In this document: positions 31,561 to 64,000 of the stretch, in pieces
How the letters are laid out: each line of letters begins with the position of its first letter
Position numbering within the stretch: position 1 is the first letter of the stretch
Notes under the pieces: generated by a model
Database searches by the model: none
What the model was told of the DNA's origin: nothing
Seen by the model: the letters and a program-made list of their open reading frames with translations, nothing else
Assembly: GCF_020740795.1 (NCBI RefSeq)
Contig: NC_067295.1
Coordinates: 806,501 to 870,500 of the forward strand
Direction of reading: 5' to 3'
Length of the DNA stretch: 64,000 nt
Source: Apus apus
Taxonomy: Eukaryota; Chordata; Aves; Apodiformes; Apodidae
Program-made: the position numbers and the translations under genes

Positions 31561-34500
31561 AGCCTGAGCCAAGTGCTGCGAGACCGAAGCCAAGGCCGGG
31601 GCCAGCAGGCAGCCGCTGCACTTTGGCGTATTTTCCACACCATGCTCCCGAAGTGCTTGCCACCCGTTAAAACCCTCATTCTTTCCCTCTCTGCGCCTCT
31701 CTGCTGTCTCCTCATCGCTCTCAAGTATTTTTGCAGCCAGTTGGATAAGCTTATGACTCATGCGACCTTTCAAATAAGCCCAATAATATACCCACCTCTT
31801 AAATTAATAGTCTTTTAAGGGCCATGGGCGAGCCAGGAAAGCATATGATTTACCTGGTAGCATGTGCTTCCACAGTTCTCATTTGTATGCACTCACATGT
31901 AAACGCTAGTTATTTACTTCCAAAATGCAAGCAGCAAATTACGATGCCTACAAAAAAATCGGGTACTGAGAAATTAAGAAGTGTGAAAATTAAGTAGCTT
32001 CCTCAACCTTAAATCACCCTCTCTGTGCACACTCACTAGGCGGGCAGGCAGACTGCAGGGCCCGGCGTTTCCCCCCCCGACCGCTCCGCACGCAGCGCCC
32101 GCTGCACCGTGGATCCCCCGGGTCATTCCCCTGCTTCATTCCAGGCTCTTTGCCTCGTTTTCTGCCGCGGTGCTGAGCTGAGCCTGGAGGCAGGGGCAGC
32201 CTGCCCAGGTTCTCCCACCTGCACAGCACCAATTCCTGCTTTTCCAGTGATTCCACCTGGAGACCTGCGGTGCTCAGCACTCGCTGATGAGGGTGAGGAT
32301 GGAGTCTCAGGGACTATGGTCAGAAGCATCCAGCCAAGCCAAATCACAAGGCTTTTTCCCTTCAAAAGGCTTCCTTTCAAGAGCGGTTATAGGTGGCCAG
32401 TTGGTGTGACTGGTGTTGGCAGCGGCACACGACAGGCACAGGTCACACCTTGGTGTCACAGGCTGGACACCAGGGTGAGCCCCGCACAGGGCTGCACCAG
32501 GATGCTTTTCTTGAGGGATCTGGTGGGTACCTCACGGGCACAGACCCGGTGCTGCCCTGGGACAGCTGCCTCAGCTGTGGGGTCAGGCTCCCCAGCCCTG
32601 CCACCCCCGGCTCCCAGCGCCTGCCAGCGGCGCCCTGCCCGGCCCCCGCCCTGGGGGGAGGCAGCAAAGAGATCTCACACCTACAGGGAAGGGGCTGCAA
32701 ATTGCGTTGAGTGGGGGATTTTGCAGCCTTAATTGTGTTATTTTAACATAGTGTGTGTAGGTGTGTGCAGAGTGCACATGTACCGTTTCCTTGGCTTTTA
32801 ACAAAGCAAGCTCAAACCAAATCAAAGTCCATGTGGGATCGTGTTGGCCCTTCTAGGGGTTGGTGGCACCTCTCGACAAACCCTGCACCCTTCTTAAGTG
32901 TTACAGGACTGAGTCTGAAGCTCTGCCAAGAGCAGCTGCCCCAGAGGACATGCAAGGGGTTCACAGAGCTTGGCAGCCAAGAAGAATTTGGGGACCTTGC
33001 CATGGCACTGTGCAGCTCAGACTCTGCAGAGCAGCAGGCTCTGGTGATGACAGCTCAGTGCCCAACCCCACGCAGATTGGGCTGCTCCAGCCCTGTCACC
33101 CCTTGCTGTTCACTGCCTTACCCATCACCATCTACCTGCTCACAGATCTGGGCCTTTCCAAGGTCAGCAAAGTGGAAACAAATACCAGAATCCAGTTTAT
33201 GCTGCAAAGATCACACAACTTGTGCAAAAAACATCTGTCCCTGCAGGCAAAAATGTCCTAAACCGAGATCTGTTAGGCTTTGTCCTTTCAAATCCAGGGA
33301 TGAAAGCTCTGCTGCATTTAAATTGGCAAAGTGACAGAAAGGAAGTAGTCAGAAATAATCCCTAGCTGGATTAGGTTTTTTTCCTTGAAGGAACAGGGAC
33401 TCTGAGACAAGGCGAGTTTAGGTCATTAGGAACGCAGTGAGATGCTGAGCTCCAGCCTTGCCTGGTCCTCCATATCCCTGCTCCTGGGAGCTGCAAGGGG
33501 ATAAGGACTCCAGAGCCTCCAGCACATGTTCATCCTTCCCCACTCCTACGGGGGGACTATTTATATCTGTACACACTCAGGCAGTGCTGGTTGCAATCCA
33601 CTGGCTCCAACAGGACTCCAGTGGTGAGGCTGGTGTGGCCTGCAGTGATGTGCCACTGAGTTCAGGGAGGTTCTCCTAGATGTGACATGAGTGAGCAATT
33701 CCACACATGCCACCAGCCCAAGTTTGTGTGGCACAAGTTGGCTCACTCAGTGTGAGCTTGTGTGGTTGCCTACCAGCTCTGCAGCTCCTCACTGGACTTC
33801 TGGCAGTCTAGGAGCAATAAAAACAGCAGGGGAAAGAAACAAGAATCCATTTGTGTCCAGCCTCTTTACACTGGGAAGATGTGCAGGGAGTGCAGGAGAG
33901 GCCATGCAGAGGCCAGCATGCAGCCCCTCCGGACCCCCAGTGGGTGGGCTCCAGCCACCAGGCTCTGCCCTGGCTGCTGCTTCCCCTGCAGCCACAGCCC
34001 CTCCCCACCTCTGCACTCTTTTTTTTTCCTCCATACCTTGGGCAGACAAAACAAGTCCAGGAGAGGGAAAGGAGATGACAGGGGACAGCAAACATCATGC
34101 CAGTGCCACAGGGTTCCCCCAGCTCTGAGGATACAGGCCAGTTCAGCAGCTCCCCATCTCAGCAGCCATGCTGGGGACATCCCAGTCCCAATACCAGTGA
34201 GAAGATGAGGGGATCCCTTCTCCTAGGTCAAAGACCAGCCTCTACATAGAGCATTTTGGCATGGGACAGGAGGGAAAGAAGGAAGAGTATCAAAGGGATT
34301 CTATAAGGCAGGGGTACCACAGAAGTAATAAAAGAACAAATAGCAGGAGATTAAAAGATACTTTGTAATCCACGTCCTGGGGGACCATGCTGAGCCACCA
34401 TAAAAGGTTTGCTGCTGCTCCGACCCACCACAATTTAATTGATTTGATTTAAATCCTTTGAAGAAGAAGTGGATAACAAATAATGAGGCAAACAGGATTG

Positions 34501-35470
34501 TAATGCAAATAAAAGAGATGAAAGATGGCTTCAGGGAGATGGCTCTGAAGGTCAGAGCCTAATGCAAAGCTGCTCTGGTCACTCTTTCCAACATTAATGA
34601 GCCTGTGTTCCTCCCGATGCCTTTGATGGATGGAAGGACAGCTCGGGAGGCAAATGCAGTGCTGATGTGTGGCCTTCTCCTCGCTCCAAGTGGATCATCC
34701 CTGTGCAGCACTGGGGAGGATTTTACCTGGCATCCTGTAGGGACTCGGGTTTTTGCTGCCCCTGTTACACTGGGTAAGCAGACTTCTTAATCGGGTTTTT
34801 CCAGGTACTCCGATGGAGACTCTTAACTTCAGCATTAATTAACTACACTATCAAAAGCTGAGTCATTTGTCACAATGGTTTTGTCATTAGCTCCCATAAT
34901 TAAGGAAAGTGTCACAAAACCAAACGTTTCATTTACACAAGCCAGCATAACTGGAGCTCAGCAGCATTTCCGATGGGCTGGGAATGTCAGCAGAGCTGGG
35001 GTGGGGCTCAACCAGCCGCCCCAAAGCCCTGCACTGGGGCTGTGAGACACCTTCTGGGTACAGCCCTGCAGCCCACCCTGCTCCGTGTCCAGGGGCTGGG
35101 GGGACAGCAGAGAGGGTGGCCAGGAGAGGTGCCGGGGGTACATGGGCCGTGATGGGGCCAGTCAAGCCCTGCAGTTTTCATACCCCCACATGCATTGGGG
35201 TGGTCCCTATGGCCCCCATCCACCCCAGGTAGGAGAGAGGAGGACATCTCCTTACTGAAGGCTGAAGTCCCCAAAGGAGAAGGAAACACCCTTCCTCACA
35301 TGCTCTCACAAGGGCACACCCTGAAAAAGCAAATTTCCTCGATGGAAAAAAGCAGGTCTGTGCTGTGCAAGTGAGCAGGAAAGCTGCAGAATGTCAGGAG
35401 CAGTTTGCAGCCTCAGCAGCATGTACAGATGCTGGGGGATTCACAGATCCTCAACTGTCCTGCCCTCTGA

Positions 35471-35512
35471 CCCCCAGAGCCTGCTGCCCCCAGAGCCTGC
35501 TGCCCCCAGACC
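35471..35512. repeat. 16-bp tandem repeat, about 2.6 copies
   Basis: The unit CCCCCAGAGCCTGCTG starts at 35471 and 35487, with a partial third copy from 35503. It is a small minisatellite likely to vary in copy number. Confidence 0.85.
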
Positions 35513-36018
35513 CTCACTGCCATGGCAATGCCTGCAGAGGTTTGACTCAGCAGCCCCCAGCCCAGCCAGCTCACCTCACCTCCACAGCCATGCATGAGCT
35601 AGGAATCAGTGGTCATGGGGTGCTAGGAAGAGCACCTGCAATATTGTTAACTCATCTTAATTAGCAAGTCACCAAAGATATAAACAACCTGCACCTTACA
35701 CAGCCCCCCCCCACCCCCCCCATTGGTCTATATATATCTTTAAGTGTCTCCAGCCCAGGGCTGTGTCCAGGCAGGCTCCATTTGCTAATACTCTCTAGCT
35801 GTGCAAATATGCATCTTTTTTTATACAGCAAATGTGCAACACCCCAGTATTTGCTGCTGTAGCTCAGCAGTGCCCCTCTGGGCAACCACACAGGTGGCCA
35901 CCAGAGCCAGGTGCCAATGGCCAGGGACCCTGTGCATGCCCAGCCCCCCAGCTCTGCCCCCACACACTCCCAGAGTGTCGCTGGCAAAGGAAGTCAAGCT
36001 CTCAGGGTTTCTTTAAAA

Positions 36019-36045
36019 TTATATATATATTTTTTTTTTTTTTTT
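36019..36045. repeat. (AT)n microsatellite followed by a T run
   Basis: An (AT)n stretch of about 12 bases passes into a run of about 16 T. Simple sequence only. Confidence 0.9.
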
Positions 36046-38699
36046 CATACATGCAGCAAATAGAATAAAGAGTATATGTCCATCTAGAAGGAGGTTTTTA
36101 TGAGAATCTTTTGACAACACATAGCAGGTAGTCTAGGATGTAGAAAAGTCATCAAATACTTGCAGGTGAAATCAAATTCACAAACACAAACTGTTTAACA
36201 ATAAACATTTTCATTTCCCCCCTTTGTTTTAATTGCCTCTTTGAACCTGATCAGAAATAAACAGCTTGGATGACACGTCTACGTATGGAGCAAGGTGCTT
36301 GTTGCTTCTTCTGCTCTTGCAGACCCAGTGGCTCACCTGCTTCTGCAAAAGCAGAGAAGCTGCAGCACTTGTTGGCAGGAATCAGTTCCACCCTCCAGAC
36401 GTGAGCGCGGCCCTTCGAACGGCTACATCCCCACACTCTGCACTAGAAATGATGCTAGCTCTGTGCTTGTTAGAGCTCCTGGGATCCACACACACCACAG
36501 CACGTCTGCTGCTCAGAGTGCTCGCTCATCGTCCCATCTTTTGAGACTACCTAGATGGGTTGGCTGCTAGGCAAAACTGCATGGATTAAATGGATCAATA
36601 ACTCCTCTGGTGATGGCTCTCTTATCAAGAGAAGGCTGCTCAGATGTCCAGCCAGAAGAGACAGCAGCAGGTCCCCATTGCCAGGGGTGAATGCCATGGC
36701 ACAGGGCAGTGCCCACACTCTGCCTGGGGAGTAGGGATGTTCAGGAGCCTGGGCACAGACTCACCCTGAACTGCTGAATGGGACTGACTGTATCCAGCAG
36801 AGCCCCAAGCAGCTGTGGGACAGCAGAGTTGAAGCAGATTAAGGTTCCCAATCCCCCCTTGCTAGCCTCTAGCCTTACAGCCTCAGCAGAATCTTGCAGA
36901 CCACCAGGATCAGGGAATCCACACAATCACGGAGTGGTTTGGGTTCAAGGACACGCTTCTGCCTCGCCTGCTGCTCGCTCCCACTGCCCCCTTGTCCCCT
37001 GGCACTGCTCTGCTGTACACCCAGGTACTGTTTCGCCAGGCTTTCTCCATGCATCAGAGCACCCAGGGGCTGGATCCTCTCTGCATCTTCCTGGAGCTCT
37101 GCCTTCCCCATCCAATAGTGAAGATTAAATCATCACATTACAGCAAACAGTGAGTCAACCACTGTCACTCTGCCCTTCCTTGCAAGAGTTGGTACAAATC
37201 ACCATGTCTGTGCAGGGCCAGGTGCATCCCATTTCACATTTCTCTACAGAAGAAACAGGTCATCTGGAAATAAACATGAAGTAAGAGTTTGGCAAGTAGC
37301 ACAATGGACAACATCAGAAATACTCAAGGTACGAGCCCTGCAAGCAGGACTGAGCCTTTGCTAAGCTCTCCCTGGAGCTTGGATCTCAACCTTGCAGATC
37401 CTGAAGATGCCACCCAAGCTCTGGGGCTGCCGGCTCGCCCGGTGGTTCCGCAGCGCCTGCTCCATGTGGAAGTGTCACCCCAACATACACAAAGTCCCAA
37501 ACAGGAACAACATCATCCCCCCCTCCCCACAGCCCCTGTGCCCGGCCACAGCCCCGGGTGCCCTCAGCACGGGGAACCTCACAGCAGCATCCTGGAGAGA
37601 CCCGGGGAGCAGCTTCAGGGCTGAAAATATGGAAATTAAAAACATTCATCACTGAAGTAATACTAGTTCTGCAGCAACGGGTTTGGAAGTTACAGTAATG
37701 TACATGCTCTGAACATCAACTGTGGTCTGCAGAGGATGGCGAGACGTCTTCTGAAACATGTGCTGGAGTTACAAGAACCCTCACAAAAACCAGCCCCTGT
37801 GCGAGGCTGCCCTGGGCTTCGTCTGATGCAGTGTCTCATAAACCCTCTCCTCAATCTGGCACAATTTGCAGTTTTTCTGGGTTTTGTTGGGTTTCCCCCA
37901 GCCTGGGTCAGTACCCAGGCCATGGCCTCCTGGCTCACATCCCCCCGCAATGGAAAAATCAGGGTGAGGACACTGGCCACCCACTCCAGGCAGGTGGGAC
38001 ATCAGCTTTAGCTTCTAGCAGCCTTTTTTTTCCTCAATGAATCATTACAAGAAGAAAATAATTTCAAAAGGTAGAGCTTGATGTTTATAAAAGATCTACA
38101 AACCAGAATTTTCTTTATAGGATTCCTGGTGATCCATAAAATCCCACCCCCCTTTTCCCCTGGTAGCCATGGAGCAATGGGTATTTACAGCAGAACCAGG
38201 AGTGGGGCGGAAAAACACACACACAGGGGTTTGTTGCAAACCAGCCAAACTGGTGTGTGCTGAGAAAGGAATCCCAGCCTCTGGCTCTGAGGATGCTCAG
38301 GCTCGGGGCTCATCCTACTGCAAACCCAGGGGTGAGACAGAGTTGGCACCTGGCTGCCCTGCCCTCCCCTGCCTGCCCCTGTCCTCCTGGCACGGCTCTG
38401 CCTCACTAACAGCTGCTGGAATTGCCTCTTCTGATTCCATGCTTTTTGAAATGATGCCAAAGGTCCTGGGTTGCTGGATATAACCCCCAGGAATTTTGGT
38501 TGAAACCAGGTAAATTGAGATGCCTGTGACATTCATAGGGTTTGAGCCTTGAAGATAATAGCAGAGGGTGTAAAGTAGAAAAGTTACCGTTATAAATAGC
38601 CCTCAGTGCAGCCCGTTCATAGCGGGCATATTTCCAGTTGGTAAATTGTAAACCGAGAATATAAATGTGTTTTGTTTTGGTAGAATATTAATATCCTTT

Positions 38700-39464
38700 A
38701 CAGAGCTGTTAAATTTCGACAGTGCCTGTGAAAAAACAGGAGAAAGATTTATGAGAGTGCTGACAGAGTGTATCAAAACTGCAAACTGTTCCAGATGTTT
38801 TTAAAAAAAAATAAAATCCCACCTTTCCCTTAGAAAAAGATTTGCTCTGGTTTACAAGAACTGGCATGGAATTGGTTTGGAGTCCTGATGCCCGAGTGCA
38901 GGAAAGGCCTAATGGCAAGGGGCAGGCTGGTGGGGCAGGGGTGGCTTGGGAGAGCTGGGCTGACAGTATGTACAATGCCTTTAAAAATAGATGTCTATAA
39001 GCAGACTTTTCCACACTGATCAAATGTACCCATGTCTTGAACAAAAGGCTCCTCTAAGACAAGCTCACAGTCATCGCAAGCTTCAGCACAACGGTTTAAG
39101 ATATCAACCATGCTTAGCATTCAACAGACACGATTTGAGAGTAGCTAGGGTCACTGGGATCTCAGCATCCGGTTTCAAAAATTACAAAGACTGTAGCAAT
39201 TTGGTATAATTCTGTTTTAAAACTCTATTAGTCACCACCAACTATAGCTCCTAGAAGTATTACTGACCATTAACTCAGACCCCAGACATCTCCAGCTAGG
39301 GAAACCAAGCCAGCGAGTGACACAGACATAGAAAGGCCTCCTAAAAGAAGCGGTCGGCGTGTTTCGCGTGAGGGATGTGTCTGCTACTCCCGGAAGACTA
39401 GTGTGGTATGTACAGGGCGTCTGGAGCGTCGGGCTGCGAGGAGAGGGCGGCGGCTGCGCCGCCA
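38700..39464 (-). other. PRKCB: Proximal PRKCB beta I 3'UTR (extent unresolved)
   Basis: This sequence directly follows the beta I stop, and its A/T-rich blocks look UTR-like. No AATAAA occurs on the minus strand for several kb; ATTAAA at 36234-36229 is one possible end, which would give a 3.2-kb UTR. The limits given are arbitrary. Confidence 0.35.
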
Positions 39465-63018
<23,554 letters not shown>

Positions 63019-64000
63019 CTAAAGAGAAAAAGAGCAGACTTATTAGAACAGGGAATCTGCAGGGATCAGAAATAAGGACCAGGGCGACCAGCAGCTCCAG
63101 TCTGTATTCTCTGGGGCAATACATTTACCATCATTACCCTCCCCAAGGGGCGCAGGTGGAGCTCCTACTCACATGTCCATATGAACACATATGCCCATAT
63201 TCATATGTCCATACAACAGACGTACCAGGTTGTGCAACACTGCCAAAACTACCAACCTAAATCATTGCAGGACATTTCCCTGGGAGGGAGAAGCAACTGC
63301 TCTGAACCACCAGAGTGGGACACAACCTGCATCTGAGTGGGTTTTCCCTACCAGCAAACACCTGTGCTCTGACCTCTGCATGTGCCAGTTATGGATGAGA
63401 ACAGCAAAGGGAGCTATAAAACCAGGCTTAAGACACTCTTCTTACAATGAGCAACTTCCTACAGCCTTCAAAAACCAGCCATGGGGTCTTGATGTGCAGA
63501 AGCCCCCCAGCCCTGGACCACCCAAGGGAAGACACGGAGGCTGGAGCACTGCCAGAGCTGCCAGCTCACAATATTTCCCATTCTTCATTTCCTCCTTAAA
63601 CAAATCTTGCCATCCTTTTAAGGCAGTTAGGAGAAGGAGCCCCTAAGGTATGCACATGTGAGCATCACCTTAATAAGGGCTACGGAGGGGTAATCAGCTC
63701 CTCCACCCCAGTGGTGCACAGCACACCCTGACAACAGGCTGGCCTCAAAAGGGATCAATTCCAGTACCTTTGGGCAATCAGGCTCCATAAAAGATGTGGC
63801 AGGGATGGGATAGAGGAGAGATTTTGGCTTATCAGATGACTGGGAATTTCGGAGCATTCCCCTCTGTAAATGCCTGCCTCTGCCAAGGCATCCCTCCAGC
63901 TGGGCAGCAGGGCCTGGGGCAGGCAATGTCACCTTCAGCAGTCACTGCCACGCTGGCCACCCTGTGACAGTGGCAGGAAAGCACAGCAACACTGTGCTGG
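63019..64000 (-). other. PRKCB: PRKCB intron running off the right edge
   Basis: The preceding kinase exon, which should encode the segment ending LHSCFQTM, is not found before 64000, so it lies beyond the window. A 101-codon minus-strand frame at 63627-63932 has no PKC similarity and is treated as intron. Confidence 0.8.

Larger units (their letters stand above)
31561..38699. other. PRKCB-CACNG3 intergenic interval
   Basis: No protein-coding exon was recognised. The interval contains an AP-1-bearing block 0.9-1.0 kb upstream of the CACNG3 ATG (about 31640-31810), AT-rich homeobox-type blocks (about 34420-34920), a 16-bp tandem repeat (35471-35512), a C-rich run (35704-35721) and an (AT)n/T-run (36019-36045). 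Part of its right end may be distal PRKCB 3'UTR. Confidence 0.6.

Noticed and set aside
30371..31724. Open frames of 270-327 codons on both strands across the CpG island
   Set aside because: They overlap each other in several frames, are Gly/Ala/Pro/Arg-rich and match no family. They result from very high GC content around CACNG3 exon 1.
63627..63932. A 101-codon minus-strand frame considered as the preceding PRKCB exon
   Set aside because: It lacks the expected PKC beta residues that precede the DRLYFV exon and shows no kinase similarity.

Overview
The window is vertebrate nuclear DNA, most likely from a bird. It carries intron-split genes with GT-AG junctions, CpG islands, and several truncated CR1-type LINE tails in both orientations. 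CR1 is the dominant avian retroposon and also occurs in turtles and crocodilians, so 'bird' is an inference from CR1 tails plus compact introns. No prokaryotic or viral gene organisation, CRISPR array, rRNA or recognisable tRNA was seen.

Two genes are supported, both on the minus strand and transcribed right to left. (1) PRKCB, protein kinase C beta, 3' part only: six constitutive kinase-domain exons between 63018 and 52338, then two alternative C-terminal exons, beta II (44208-44366) and beta I (39465-39617). The 5' exons (regulatory domains and N-lobe) lie beyond the right edge. (2) CACNG3, the TARP gamma-3 AMPA-receptor auxiliary subunit, complete in four coding exons: 30565-30775, 10568-10651, 8724-8864 and 7083-7594. 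These sum to 948 nt (315 codons plus stop), the family's normal length. Exon 1 sits in a large CpG island (about 30130-31560). The order PRKCB then CACNG3 in the same direction matches human 16p12.

Layout from left to right: 1-6174 is 3' flank of CACNG3 with one CR1 tail and a CpG-rich patch; about 6175-7082 is probable CACNG3 3'UTR; 7083-30775 is CACNG3 with a 19.9-kb first intron holding CR1/LINE relics, several CpG-rich patches and a perfect RFX-type X-box; 31561-39464 is the intergenic interval plus the unresolved PRKCB beta I 3'UTR; 39465-64000 is PRKCB.

Both genes act at the neuronal membrane. PKC beta is a Ca2+/diacylglycerol-dependent serine/threonine kinase whose two V5 tails give different targeting. 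Gamma-3 traffics and gates AMPA receptors. Adjacency alone is not evidence that they work together.

I found no undescribed protein system. The observations most worth checking are regulatory: the beta I/beta II terminal-exon switch (a candidate weak donor giving a 216-nt beta II exon, an internal poly(A) signal, and a palindromic 20-bp repeat just upstream of the beta I acceptor), a short upstream ORF overlapping the CACNG3 start codon, the X-box/AP-1 element in CACNG3 intron 1, and several non-coding blocks that look constrained.
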